The notes: generated by a model from the letters alone, not told the origin. A DNA stretch of 64,000 nucleotides from Delphinapterus leucas (GCF_002288925.2 NW_022098069.1:71973660-72037659); one strand, 5' to 3'. Numbered from the stretch's first letter, positions 36,385-48,970 are shown. Made by a program: numbers and translations.

Positions 36385-36618
36385 ATGAGAAGACAGAAAA
36401 ACACACAGCAGATGAAGGAGCAAGATAAAAACCCACCAGACCTAACAAATGAAGAGGAAATAGGCAGTCTACCTGAAAAAGAATTCAGAATAATGATAGT
36501 AAAGATGATCCAAAATCTTGGAAATAGAATAGAGAAAATGCAAGAAGTATTTAACAAGGACCTAAAAGAACTAAAGAGGAAACAAGCAATGATGAAAAAC
36601 ACAATAAACGAAATTAAA

Positions 36619-36858
36619 AATAGCAGAATAACTGAAGCAGAAGAACGGATAAGTGACCTGGAAGATAAAATAGTGTAAATAACTACCACAGAGCAGAATA
36701 AAGAAAAAAGAATGAAAAGAACTGAGGACAGTCTCAGAGACCTCTGGGACAACATTAAATGCACCAACATTCGAACAATAGGGGTCCCAGAAGAAAAAGA
36801 GAAAAAGAAAGGGACTGAGAAAATATTTGAAGAGATTATAGTTGAAAACTTCCCTAAC
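36619..36858 (+). repeat. Falsely duplicated block, left copy
   Basis: Repeats 37001-37240 at an offset of 382 bases with almost no differences (C at 36624 against A at 37006). It sits against a 100-N gap and is best read as unmerged overlapping contig ends. Confidence 0.85.
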
Positions 36859-36900
36859 TATTTCCTTTCCCATATTAGGGAAGTTTTCAACTATAATCTC
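36859..36900 (-). other. Fold-back artefact next to the gap
   Basis: These 42 bases are the reverse complement of 37214-37255. The part at 36875-36900 also pairs with the immediately preceding 36832-36857, so the contig end reads back on itself. Confidence 0.85.
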
Positions 36901-37000
36901 NNNNNNNNNNNNNNNNNNNNNNNNNNNNNNNNNNNNNNNNNNNNNNNNNNNNNNNNNNNNNNNNNNNNNNNNNNNNNNNNNNNNNNNNNNNNNNNNNNNN
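36901..37000. other. Scaffold gap, 100 N
   Basis: Exactly 100 N, the usual placeholder for unknown length. Because sequence on both sides overlaps, the true gap is probably zero or negative. Confidence 0.95.
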
Positions 37001-37699
37001 AATAGAAGAATAACTGAAGCAGAAGAACGGATAAGTGACCTGGAAGATAAAATAGTGTAAATAACTACCACAGAGCAGAATAAAGAAAAAAGAATGAAAA
37101 GAACTGAGGACAGTCTCAGAGACCTCTGGGACAACATTAAATGCACCAACATTCGAACAATAGGGGTCCCAGAAGAAAAAGAGAAAAAGAAAGGGACTGA
37201 GAAAATATTTGAAGAGATTATAGTTGAAAACTTCCCTAATATGGGAAAGGAAATAGTTAATCAAGTCCAGGAAGCACAGATAGTCCCATACAGGATAAAT
37301 CCAAAGAGAAACATGACAAGACACATATTAATCAAACTATCAAAAATTAAATACAGAGAAAACATATTAAAAGCAGCAAGGGAAAAAGAACAAATCACAC
37401 ACAAGGGAATCCCCGTAAGGTTAACAGCTGATCTTTCAGCAGAAACTCTGCAAGCCAGAAGGGAGTGGCAGGACATAATTAAAGTGATGAAGGAGAAAAA
37501 CCTACAACCAAGATTACTCTACACAGCAAGGATGTCATTCAGATTTCATGGAGAAATTAAAAGCTTTACAGACAAGCAAAACTGAGAGAGTTTAGCACCA
37601 TCAAACCAGCTTTAAAACAAATGCCATAAGAACTTCTCTAGGCAAGAAACACAAGAGAAGGAAAAGACCTACAATAACAAACCCAAAGCAATTAAGAAA

Positions 37700-40600
37700 A
37701 TGGGAATAGGAACATACATATTGATAATTACCTTAAATGTAAATGAAATAAGTGCTCCCACCAAAAGACACAGACTGGCTGAATGGATACAAAAACAAGA
37801 CCCGTATATATGATGTCTACAAGAGACCCACTTCAGACCTACGGACACATACAGACTGAAAGTGAGGGGATGGAAAAAGATATTCCATGCAAATGGCAAT
37901 CAAAAGAAAGCTGGAATAGCAATTCTCATATCAGACAAAAAAGACTTTAAAATAAGGACTATTACAAGAGACAAAGAAGGACACTACATAATGATCAAGA
38001 GATCAATCCAAGAAGAAGATATAACAATTGTAAATATTTATGCACCCAACATAGAAGCACCTCAATACATAAGGCAAATACTAACAGCCATAAAAGGGGA
38101 AATCGACCATACCACAATCATACTAGGGGACTTTAACACCCCACTTTCACCAATGGACAGATCATCCAAAATGAAAATAAATAAGGAAACACAGGCTGTA
38201 AATTATACATTAAACAAGATGGACTTAATTGATATTTATAGGACATTCTATCAAAAAACAACAGAATACACATTTTTCTCAAGTACTCATGGAACATTCT
38301 CCAGGATAGATCATATCCTGGGTCACAAATCAAGTCTTGGTAAATGTAAGAAATTTGAAATTGTATCAAGTGTCTTTTCCAACCACAATGCTATGAGACT
38401 AGGTATCAATTACAGGAAAAGATCTGTAAAAAATACAAACACATGGAGGCTAAACAATACACTACTTAATAACCAAGAGATCACTGAAGAAATCAAACAG
38501 GAAATCAAAAAATACGTAGAAACAAATGACAATGAAAACACGATGACCCAAAACCTACGGGATGCAGCAAAAGCACTTCTAAGAGGGAAGTTTATAGCAA
38601 TACAATCTTACCTTAAGAAACAGGAAATATCTCAAATAAACAACCTAACCTTGAACATAAAGCAATTAGAGAAAGAAGAACAAAAAAACCCCAAAGTTAG
38701 CAGAAGGAAAGAAATCATAAAGATCAGATCAGAAATAAATGAAGGAAATGATAGCAAAGATCAATAAAACTAAAAGCTGGTTCTTTGAGAAGATAAAAAA
38801 AAAATTGATAAACCATTAGCCAGACTCATCAAGAAAAAAAGCGAGAAGACTGAAATCAAAAGAATTAGAAATGCAAAAGAAGTAACAACTGACACTGCAG
38901 AAATACAAAGGATAATGAGAGATTACTACAAGCAACTCTATGCCAATAAAATGGACAACCTGGAAGAAATGGACAAATTCTTAGACATGCACAACGTGCT
39001 GAGACTGAACCAGGAAGAAATCAAAATTATGAACAGACCAATCACAAGCACTGAAATTGAAACTGTGATTAAAAATCTTCCAACAAACAAAAGCCCAGGA
39101 CCAGATGGCTTCACAGGTGAATTCTATCAAACATTTAGAGAAGAGCTAACACCCATCCTTCTCAAACACTTCCAAAATATAGCAGAGGGAGGAACACTCC
39201 CAAACTCATTCTACGAGACCACCATCAAATCACCCTGATACCAAAACCAGACAAGGATGTCACAAAGAAAACTACAGGCCAATATCACTGATGAACATAG
39301 ATGCAAAAATCCTAACAAAATACTAGCAAACAGAATCCAACAGCACATTAAAATGATCATACACCATGATCAAGTGGGGTTTATTCCAGGAATGCAAGGA
39401 TTATTCAATATATCCAAATCAATCAACATGATACTCCATATTAACAAATTGAAGGAGAAAAACCATATGATCATCTCAATAGATGCAGAGAAAGCTTTCA
39501 ACAAAATTCAACACCTATTTATGATAAAAACACTGGAGAAAGTAGGCATAGAGGGAACTTTCCTCAATATAATAAAGGCCATATATGACAAACCCACAGC
39601 CAACATCGTCCTCAATGGTGAAAACCTGAAACTATTTCCACTAAGATCAGGAGCAAGACAAGATTGCCCACTCTCACCACTACTATTCAACAGAGTTTTG
39701 GAATTGTTAGCCACAGCAATCAGAGAAGAAGAAGAAATAAAGGAATCCAAATCGGAAAAGAAGAATTAAACCTGTCACTGTTTGCAGATGACATGATACT
39801 ATACATAAAGAATCATAAAGATGCCACCAGAAAACTACTAGAGCTAATCAATGAATTTGGTAAAGTAGCAGAATACAAAATTAATGCACAGAAATCTGTG
39901 GCATTCCTATACACTAATGATGAAAAATCTGAAAGTGAAATTAAGAAAACACTCTTATTTACCATTGCAACAAAAAGAATAAAATATCTAGGAAGAAACC
40001 TACCTAAGGAGACAAAAGACCTGTATGCAGAACATTACAAGACACTGATGAAAGAAATTAAAGATGATATAAATAGATGGAGAGATATACCATTTTCTTG
40101 GATTAGAAGAATCAACATTGTGAAAATGATTCTACCACCCAAAGCAATCTACAGATTCAATGCAATCCCTATAAAACTACCACTGGCATTTTTCACAGAA
40201 CTAGAACAAAAACATTCACAATTTTTATGGAAACACAAAAGACCCCGAATAGCCAAAGCAATCTTGAGAACAAAAAAAGGAGCTGGAGGAATCAGGCTCC
40301 CTGACTTCAGACTATACTACACAACTACAGTAATCAAGACAGTATGGTACTGGCACGAAAACGGAAATATAGATCAATGAAACAGTGTAGAAAACCCAGA
40401 GATAAACCCATGCACATATGGTCACCTTATCTTTGATAAAGGAGGCAAGAATATACAGTGGAGAAAAGACAGCCTCTTCAATAAGTGGTGCCAGGGAAAC
40501 TGGAGAGGTACATGTAAAAGTATGAAATTAGAATGCTCCCCAACACCACACACAAATATAAACTCAAAATGGATTAAAGACCTAAATGTAAGGCCAGACA

Positions 40601-41495
40601 CCATGAAACTCTTAGAGGAAAACATAGGCAGAATACTGTATGACATAAATCTCAGCAAGATCCTTTCTGACCCACCTCCTAGAGAAATGGAAATAAAAAC
40701 AAAAATAAACAAATTGGACCTAATGAAACTTAAAAGCTTTTGCACAGCAAAGGAAACCATAAACAAGACCAAAAGACAGCCCTCAGAATGGGAGAAAATA
40801 TTTGCAAATGAAGCAACTGACAAAGGATTAATCTCCAAAATTTACAAGCAGCTCAATAACAAAGAAACAAACAACCCAATCCAAAAATGGAGAGAAGACC
40901 TAAATAGACATTTCTCCAAAGAAGATATACAGATTGCCAACAAACACATGAAGGAATGCTCAACATCATTAATCATTAGAGAAATGCAAATCAAAACTAC
41001 AATGAGATATCATCTCACATCAGGCAGAATGGCCACATCAAAAAATCTAGAAACAATAAATGCTGGAGAGGGTGTGGAGAAAAGAGAACCCTCCTGCACT
41101 GTTGGTGGGAATGTAAATTGATACAGCCACTATGGAGAACAGTATGGAAGTTCCTTAAAAAACTACAAATAGAACTACCATACGACCAAGCAATCCCACT
41201 ACTGGGCATATACCCTGAGAAAACCATAATTCAAAAAGATTCATGTACCAAAATGTTCATTGCAGCTCTATTTACAATAGCCAGGACATGGAAGCAACCT
41301 AAGTGTCCATCAACAGATGAATGGATAAAGAAGATGTGGCACATATATACAATGGAATATTACTCAGCCATAAAAAGAAATGAAATTGAGTTATTTGTAG
41401 TGAGGTGGATGGACCTAGAGTCTGTCATACAGAGTGAAGTAAGTCAGAAAGAGAAAAACAAATACCATATGCTAACACATATATATGGAATCTAA
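37700..41495 (+). pseudogene. L1-E ORF2 (endonuclease, reverse transcriptase), broken
   Basis: Starts at ATG 37700 ('MGIGTYILIITLN') and ends 'HMLTHIYGI' before a stop at 41493-41495. A TGA near 37811 lies just before the endonuclease signature 'LQETHF'. The endonuclease continues in 37862-38767 ('GDFNTPLSPMDRSS' and 'SRIDHILGHKS'). A frame change follows near 38745-38770. RT begins in 38915-39238 ('[15 protein letters not shown]'), then a 5-base insertion near 39225 shifts the frame. The active-site motif FADD is intact in 39664-40380 ('[13 protein letters not shown]'). A stop at 40378-40380 precedes the C-terminal domain (40522-41495) with its Cys-rich segment at 41060-41117, where a further frame change falls. 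Confidence 0.9.
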
Positions 41496-41715
41496 GGGAA
41501 AAAAAAATGTCATGAAGAACCTAGGGGAAAGAGGGGAATGGAGATGCAGACCTACTAGAGAATGGACTTGAGGATGTGGGGAGGGGGAAGGGTAGGCTGT
41601 GACAAAGTGAGAGAGTGGCATGGACATATATACACTACCAAACGTAGAATAGCTAGCTAGTGGGAAGCAGCCACATAGCACAGGGACATCAACTCGGTGG
41701 TTTGTGACCACCTAG

Positions 41716-41746
41716 AGGGGTAGGATAGGGAGGGTGGGCAGGAGGG
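41716..41746 (+). other. G-quadruplex-capable tract in the L1-E 3'UTR
   Basis: Several G runs in about 30 bases (ggggtaggatagggagggtg and following), matching the tracts at 14447-14475 and 55242-55274. Confidence 0.55.
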
Positions 41747-41882
41747 AGATGCAAGAGGGAAGAGATATGGGAACATATGTATATGTATAACTGATTCACT
41801 TTGTTATAAAGCAAAAACTAACACACCACTGTAAAGCAATTATACTCCAATAAAGATGTTAAAACAAATAAATAAAAAAAAA

Positions 41883-41891
41883 ACAATGCAC
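41883..41891. repeat. Target-site duplication, right copy, of L1-E
   Basis: Partner of 34219-34227. Confidence 0.7.
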
Positions 41892-42267
41892 TAGGTTTTC
41901 CCTTTCTCCACATCCTTTCCAACAATTGTTTTATGTTGTATTTTTGATAATAACTATTCTGAAAGATGTGAGGTGATATCTCATTGTAGTTTTGATTTGT
42001 ATTTCCCTAATGCTTAGTGATGTTGAGCATGTTTTCATTTGTCTCTTTGCTATGTGTATGTCTTCTTTGGAAAAGTGTCTATTCAGATCCTCTGCCCATT
42101 TTTTATGGGGTTGTTTGCTTTTGATGTTGAGTTATATCAGTCCTTTTTATATTTTTGATATTAACTCTTTATCAGATATATTGTTTGTAAATATCTTCTC
42201 CTATTCAGAAGGGGAGCTTTTCATTTTGTTGATAGTTTCCATTGTGTGCAAAAGTCTTTTAGTTTGT

Positions 42268-42393
42268 GGGAATTCCCTGGGGGTCCAGTGGTCAGGACTC
42301 AGCACTTTCACTGCCAAGGCCAGGGGTTCAATCCCTGGTTGGGGAACTAATATCCCACAAGCCATGTGGCACAGCAACAAAACAAAGGAAAAC

Positions 42394-42428
<35 letters not shown>
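42268..42428 (+). mobile_element. CHR-2-type SINE with (CA)n tail
   Basis: Head 'gggaattccctgggggtcca', B-box-like 'ggggttcaatccc', body 'aatatcccacaagccatgtg', then a (CA)n tail at about 42394-42428. Imperfect flanking repeats based on 'caaagtctttgtttg' lie before 42268 and after 42436. Inserted in L1-D. Confidence 0.85.
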
Positions 42429-42433
<5 letters not shown>

Positions 42434-43467
42434 TGCACAAAGTCTTTGTTTGATGTAGTCTCCTTTAATTTTGCTCTTGTTTCACTTGCTTGAGGAGACA
42501 TAATCCTCCAAATATTGCTATGACTGATGTCAAAGAACCTACTGCTTACATTTTGTCTTAGCAATTTTATGGTTTCAGATCCTACATTTAAGTATTTAAT
42601 CCATTTTGAGTTTAGTTTTGTACATGCTGTGAGAAAGTAGTCCAGTTTTCCCAACATCATTTATTAAAAAGACGGTCTTTTCATGTATATTCTTTCCTCT
42701 TTTGTTGTATATTCATTGACCATGTAAGTGTGGATTTATTTATGAGCTCTTTGTTCCATTGATCTATGTGTCTGTTTTTGTGAAAGTATCACACCGTTTT
42801 GATGACTGTAGCTTTGTAGGTTATCTTGAAATCAGAGAACGTGACACTCCCAGCTTTGTCCTTTCTCAAGATTGTTTTGGCTATTCTGGGTCATTTGTGT
42901 TTACATACAAATTTTAGAATTATTTAATTCTGGTTCAGTGAAAAATGCCATTGGTATTTTGATACGGATTGCAGAACCTTGGATAGTATGGTTATTTTAA
43001 CAATATTAAATCTTCCAACCCATGCCATATCATTCCATTGGTCTGTGTTGTCTTCAATTTCTTTCATCAATATTGTATAGTTTTCTAAGTATAGGTCTTT
43101 TGCCTCGTTAGAGTTAGTCTAGGATATTTTATTCTTGTAGGTTTGATTGTAAATGGCTTGCTTTCTTAATATCTCCTTCTGATAATCTGCTTTTAGTGCA
43201 TAGAAAGACAACAGGTTTTTCTATATTAAATTTGTATCTTTGAATGTACTTATTAGTTCTAATAGTTTTTTGGTGAATTCTTTAGGATTCTCTATGTATA
43301 GTATCATGTCATCTGCAAACAGTGACAGCTTTACTTCTTCCTTTCCAATTTGGATTCCTTTCAACTGTTTTTCTGCTCTGATTGCTGTGGCTAGAACTTC
43401 GAAGACTATGTTGAATAAAAGTGGTGAGAGTGGGCATCCTTGTCTTTTCCTGATTTTAGAGAAAAAG

Positions 43468-43678
43468 GTTTTTTTTTTTTTTTTTTTCGGTATGTGGGCC
43501 TCTCACTGTTGTGGCCTCTCCCATTGCAGAGCACAGGCTCCGGACGCACAGGCTCAGCGGCCATGGCTCACGGGCCCAGCCACTCCGTGGCATGTGGGAT
43601 CTTCCCAGACCGGGGCATGAACCCATGTCCCCTGCATCGGCAGGCGGACTCTCAACCACTGCACCACCAGGGAAGCCC
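43468..43678 (-). mobile_element. CHR-1-type SINE, antisense, inside L1-D
   Basis: Poly-T from about 43468 and the reversed head ending 'gggaagccc' at 43678. A perfect 11-bp TSD (tagagaaaaag) lies at 43457-43467 and 43679-43689. Younger than L1-D. Confidence 0.95.
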
Positions 43679-44699
43679 TAGAGAAAAAGCTTTTCACAGT
43701 TGAGAATGATGTTGGCTGTGGGTTTTTCATATATGGCCTTTATTATATTGAGGTGCGTTTCCTCTACAACTTGTTTGTTGAGAGTTTTTATCATAAACGA
43801 AAGCTGAATTTTGTCAAAAGGTTTTTCTGTGTCTATTGAGATGATCATATTGATTTTATTCTTCAATTTGTTAATGTGGTGTATGACATTGAGTGATTTG
43901 TGGATGTTAAGCCATTTTTGCATGCCTGAGATAAATTCCACTCAGTCATGGTGTATGACCCTTTTAATGTATTGTTGAATTCAGTTTGCTATATATTTTT
44001 TAAGGATTTTCGTATCTATATTCATCAGTGATATTGGCTTTTGTTTTTTGCAGGTCTTTGTCTGGTTTTGATAACAGGTTGACACTGGCCTTATGAAATG
44101 AGTTTGGAAGCATTCTTTCCTTTCAATTTTTTGGAACAGCTTGAGAAGGAGAGGTGCTAGCACTTCTTTTAATAATCAGTAGAATTCATCTGTTAAGCTG
44201 TCTGGTCCTGGACTTTTGTTTGATGGTAGATTTTTTTAAATTACTGACTCAATATCAATACTAGTGATTGTCTGTTCAGATTTTCTATTTCTTCCTGATT
44301 CAGTCTTGGGAGATTGTACATTTATCCATTTTTTTCTACACTGTCCATTTTATTGGCATATAACGGTCTTAGTAATCTTTTATGATCCTTTGTATTTCTG
44401 TGGTGTCAGTTGTAACTTCTTTTTCATTTCTGATTTTATTTATTTGGGTCCTCTTTCTATTTTTCTTAATGAGTCTGGCTAAAGGTTTATGAATTTGGGT
44501 TTATCTTTTCAAAGAACTAGTTTTTAGTTTCATTGATTCTTTTCTGTTCTGATTCTTTTTTTTAGTCTCTATTTCATCTCTTATATTTATGATTTCTTTC
44601 CTTCTACTAACTTCAGGTTTTATTTGTTCTTCTTTTACTAGTTCCTTAAGGTGGAAGGTTATGTTTTTCACTTGTCTTGATTTTCAAAGGCATTTAACA

Positions 44700-45464
44700 T
44701 ATTTTTTTCTTTCTTGAAACATGCATTTCTTATTCTAGTAGTTTTACAAATTCCTGCTTATCTAGCAGTCAACATTTCAATTTTTCTGATAAAGAAAATA
44801 AATAAGCATTGGCCTAGTTCAGATATACTGTTTTACTAAATCTCTGTGGGAGAGAGAAGTATGATAAATGTTCTTTTTATATGAGCCTTTATATAGTAAT
44901 TTTATGTTTCTTTTGATATTAAATGACACTGTTTCAAAAAGTTTTAAAATTGGAATTGAAATTGGAGGTACTGTATATAAGGAGAAAAGATAAATCAATC
45001 CATTTGTGTGGGTTTTATATAACTTAGTTGATATCGGATTAGTATACTTAAAGTTGATGTTTATAGAAACACAAAGAAATTGAATCAAGAGAAAAACTAT
45101 ACACAGATCCACCTCTAATAGTGCAGATTTCCTCATGCATAAATAACAAAATTAATAGTCATAGTATAAAATATGGATAAAGCATATTAAGTCTTAATTC
45201 ACTTCTTTATAAAGTCTTATCCCTTGACATACTCAGAATAATCTGTGAGGGAGGCACCATGTGTTGAAGGAACAATGTTCTCCACCATCAATATGTTCCT
45301 CTTAATTATATGCATGTGTGATTCTCTATTAATCTTCCTCAATATGGATGAGTTCAACGGATGTCACTGAATTTTCCATGTTCTTGGGAACACTTAGCTT
45401 TAAAAAATGCAGGAAGTGGATATTGGGGAAAGATAGAATAATCGTAGGAAAAAACTGAGGTGGA
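44700..45464. other. No gene seen; unique AT-rich DNA
   Basis: No supported gene. The open frame at 44819-45136 (105 codons, minus strand) shows no recognisable domain. Confidence 0.6.
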
Positions 45465-45480
45465 ATAAATGGTGCTTTTA

Positions 45481-45691
45481 TTTTTTTAATTATTTTTTTA
45501 AGACTTTTTTTTTTTTTTTCATGTGGACCAACTTCCAAGTCCTCACTGAATTTGCCACAACATTGCTTCTGCTTTATGCTTTGGTTTTTTGGCCCTGAGG
45601 CATGTGGGACCAGCTCCCCCACTAGGGATTGAGCCCACACCCCCTGCATGGGAAGGTGAAGTCTCAACCACTGGACAACCAGGGAAGTCAC
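45481..45691 (-). mobile_element. CHR-type SINE, antisense, diverged
   Basis: A T-rich tail at about 45481-45520 is followed by a variable body. A reversed B-box region 'gggattgagcccacacccc' and head 'ccactggacaaccagggaagtc' end at 45691. A 16-bp TSD with two mismatches (ataaatggtgctttta) lies at 45465-45480 and 45692-45707. The head is closer to the CHR-2 type. Confidence 0.8.
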
Positions 45692-45707
45692 ATAAACGGT
45701 ACTTTTA

Positions 45708-48040
45708 AATTTAACTTATAGATAGATCTGACCGAGAGACAAGGATTCATTCTCATCTAGTTGTACATAAGGTTATTACAGACAAATTAAAATCTGTAGG
45801 GTTGGTTCTGAAAAATAATTCTTTATTTATAGCAAATCCATAAATTGTTTCCAACCACAAAGATTTTTTTCTGTCTCAGAATTACGAATACTTTCGAATT
45901 TTAATGGAAATCAACCACTGTAAGACACATTAATTGTTCACCTAGCAAATCATTTTTGTGCAATTACCATATTACAAATAGTACCATGTTCTGGAGATAT
46001 GGGATGATTAGGAAATACATAGTTGCTGCCCCCGTAGAGCTTGCCATTCTTCAGGGATAAAGATATTAAACAAATTAGGCTAAAAAAATTATACTAAAGG
46101 AGCAATTGGTGTGCACAACAGGAGCACCTAAGCTTATCTAGAGGTTTTCTGGAAAATTTCTTTCATAATATTCAACATATCTTCATAATATTTAATTAAA
46201 ACAAAAAGCATGAAAAATAATTAGCTAGGTAAATGGAGAAGTAGAAAGAAAAAGGAAAATGTGCAAAGGCATGAAAGCAAGAGAGGTTTGGTTTATTGAC
46301 AATGTGAAAAAAGAAAACCCTCAGCATCGCTAAGCATGGATGCGAAATAGAAAAGGATAAGTAAAGAAGCTGAAAAAAATGTCAGGAGCCAGGACATAAG
46401 GGACCACATAAGCTTCATTAAGGTTTTAAAATACAACCTAGTTTAGAAATACCATACGAGCTACAAGATGGAGATAATGGGGTTACAATTGTGAAGGTAC
46501 AAGAAAGGGAAATGAAGTTGCTCAGGTGAGGGATGATGATGCCTAACTAATGATGAGGATAGTGAGGAATGAATTGGATCAGAACTGTGTGTTGTAAGTA
46601 GAATGGTGAGAACATAATTGATTGAAAGTCAGAAGGATGTAAGGAGAATAAAAGAATGGTTTCCATGTTTTAGACTTGGGCTCTTGAGCCAATAATGGTG
46701 ATATTCATAATGTAAAGAGCACTGGTGAGAAAAAGAGTCTGTTTTCAGTTTAGAACATGCTGATTTTGTGGTAACTGAGCTACATACCAAATAAGTATGT
46801 CTAGCGGACATATAGATCCAGAGTGTATAAGAAAGACACTAATCATACGTAGTAATTACAAATGGAGTAAAATATTAGCTGATTGTGGGGTGGCCAGAAA
46901 TGTATTCTGCAGAAGAAGATGGGGAGCTCTTTCAGTACACAATTCAGGACTGTTTTATACCGTGGATGAGGTACAATTACACAATTGCCTTACTAGATAG
47001 TTTATAATTTGAAAGTTGCAAAGTTTAATCATCTCTGTATTACTCCTCACTCTACCAATCACTTCCTGGTTGAGCAGTTCTAGGAACACTCTGTGTGTAA
47101 GCCTTTACCTCACATGAAGTTAGATACTGTTATCTGCTCCTTCCCTCTTTTGGGTTCAAGTCTACAGCATGGAGAATGCTTATTGAACTTACATTCTTGA
47201 AGTCTCAGTTCTCTGGCTTCAGGGCCAAAATTGTGTCAGATGATTTCTAAGTCCTTCCTAGCTCCATTTATATTGCTTTCTAGCAACATTTTATAATTTA
47301 ATTATCATAACTAAAGGATATTATTTTCTTAAAGGTTTTAAATGTTCACTTAGAAAAATAATTTCCAACATTGATTTAGTATTTTTTTAATTAAATTCTA
47401 ACATTGATTTGGTCTCTTATTATAATAATTTTCAAAGTCATATTTTTAGTGGTATAATTTTCATCTTTGAATATTATTTATATATAATTTATATATATTT
47501 ACATATATATAAAAATTTTACAATTGCTTCTGTAATGATCTAGCCATTAAAATACACTATTTATTCAACATGAACCATGTATTTGGCTCATACTTCATCT
47601 TATTTAATCTTCTCATATCATTTAAGATATGCATCATTTCTAATTTATAGACCTCTGTCTTTGGGCAAAGTCATGCATCTAAAATTCTATGATTTTTAAG
47701 AGTATATTTAAAATTCAATGATGCAGTAAATATAGAAATCACACATGTTCCATTACTGAATTATTTTTTTAAATGTTTATAAAATGATCATGACTCTTTA
47801 ATTGCTGCTTTAGGAATACATATTTGGAAATCTCTTTGTAAATTATCTTTATATTTTAATTATATATTCTATTTTCTATTATGCTGTATTATCTCAGGGT
47901 TTTTTTGAGTTCTGAAAATGATTTTGATAATAAAATTTATTTTGGGACTGTTTGTTTCAAACAATGAGCTATATTTTGGGGGAATTAATATTTCCTGTGA
48001 TATACTTGCACATCATTCAGTAGCCATTTGCATCAGTATA
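45708..48040. other. No gene seen; mostly unique DNA
   Basis: No supported gene. The section 46020-46750 may be an ancient interspersed repeat ('gcccccgtagagcttgccattct', 'ggtgagggatgatgatgcc'), but the family is unclear. AT-rich low-complexity sequence lies at about 47460-47520. Confidence 0.5.
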
Positions 48041-48044
48041 TGAT

Positions 48045-48484
48045 ATTCTAAGAAGATGGCCAACAGACACATAAAAAAGATGCTCAACATCACTACTCAG
48101 AGAAATGTAAATTAAAACCACAGTAATATATCACCTCATACCTGTCAGAATGGCCATCATCAGAAAGAATACAAATAACAAATGTTGGAAAGGATGTGGA
48201 GAAAAGGGAACCCTAGTACACTATTGGTGGGAATGTAAATTGGTGCAGTTGCCATGGAAAACAATATGGAGGTTCCTAAAAAAACTAAAAATAGAGCTAC
48301 CATATGATCCAGCAATTCTACTCCTGGGTATATACCCAAAGAAAATGAAAACAATAATTTGAAAGGATACATGCACCCCAATATTCATAGAAGCATTATT
48401 TACAATAATCAAGATATGAAAGCAACCTAAGTGTCCATGAACAGATGAATGGTTGAAGAAGTACTGTGTGTATATATATACACA

Positions 48485-48518
<34 letters not shown>

Positions 48519-48970
48519 GGAATATTACTCAACCATAAAAAGAAATACATACACAAAATGGAATATTACTCAGCTATAAAAAATGAAATTCTGCCACTTA
48601 TGACAACATGGATGAACCTAGAGGTTATTATGCTTAGTAAGATAAGTCAGATAGAGAAAGAATAATACTGTATGTTATCACATATGTGGAATCTAAAAAA
48701 TAAAATGAATGAATATAACAAAATAGAAAAAGACTCACAAGCATAGAGAACAGACTGATAGTTACCAGTAGGGAGAAGCATGGGGGAGAGGCAGGATGGA
48801 GGTAGGACATTGAGAGGTACAAACTATTATGTATAAAATAGATAAGCAACAAGTATATATTGTATAGTACAGGAATTATAGCCATTATCTTGTAATAACT
48901 TTAAATGGAGTACAATCTATAAAACTACTGAATCACAGTCTTAATACAGGATTGTTAATAAAAAAATAGG
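48045..48970 (+). mobile_element. 5'-truncated L1 tail with (CA)n expansion
   Basis: ORF2 C-terminus ('[22 protein letters not shown]' in 48150-48362) and 3'UTR to about 48970. A (CA)n run at about 48485-48516 interrupts it, and a segment is duplicated with a 41-base period (ggaatattact at 48519 and 48560). Confidence 0.85.

Larger units (their letters stand above)
36385..37585 (+). pseudogene. L1-E ORF1, one nonsense codon plus assembly duplication
   Basis: Starts at ATG 36385 ('MRRQKNTQQMKEQDK'). The coiled-coil region ends 'EAEERISDLEDKIV' and is followed by a TAA where related copies have a sense codon (probably Glu). Reading continues in frame from 37061 through the RRM ('NIRTIGVPEEKEKKKGTEKIFEEIIVENFPN'), the C-terminal domain ('RLTADLSAETLQARREW') and a stop ending at 37585. 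With the duplicated 382 bases removed, the protein would be about 272 residues with a single internal stop. Both copies of the duplicated block carry the same TAA (36676-36678 and 37058-37060), so the stop is probably real. Confidence 0.85.
34430..41882 (+). mobile_element. Full-length L1 LINE (L1-E)
   Basis: Complete order: 5'UTR from 'aggagaagatggcagaagag', ORF1 (36385-37585), a short inter-ORF segment, ORF2 (37700-41495) and a 3'UTR ending 'caattatactccaataaag' plus an A-rich tail to 41882. The span is inflated by about 382 bases through an assembly artefact at 36619-37000. A 9-to-13-bp TSD places it inside antisense L1-D. Both ORFs carry stops or frameshifts, so the copy is not autonomous as assembled. 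Among the L1s here it has the fewest lesions. Confidence 0.93.
41892..44690 (-). mobile_element. Antisense L1 (L1-D), right part
   Basis: Continues L1-D from 'ggttttccctttctccacatcc' backwards through the C-terminal domain, RT and the region after the endonuclease. Recognisable reversed phrases include 'catgtcatctgcaaacagtgac' (the RT active site) near 43304-43326 and 'aattcatctgttaagctgtctggtcctgg' near 44182-44210. The text ceases to look like L1 at about 44690, so the element is 5'-truncated. Two SINEs are nested in it (42268 and 43468). Confidence 0.88.
41892..44690 (-). pseudogene. L1-D ORF2 remnant, antisense
   Basis: Broken reverse-strand ORF2. Pieces include 43678-43941 ('[42 protein letters not shown]') in the RT fingers/palm region and 43981-44163. 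SINE insertions, stops and frameshifts leave no long frame. Confidence 0.82.

Noticed and set aside
36832..36900. Strong inverted repeat that looks like a hairpin or terminator
   Set aside because: It abuts a 100-N gap and is a copy of downstream sequence in reverse, so it is an assembly or read artefact.
36571..37324. Long minus-strand frames crossing the N run
   Set aside because: Antisense shadows of L1 ORF1 extended artificially through N bases and duplicated sequence.
42390..42430. (CA)n run as a possible regulatory or CRISPR-like repeat
   Set aside because: It is the simple-sequence tail of a SINE. No spacers, and the genome is mammalian.
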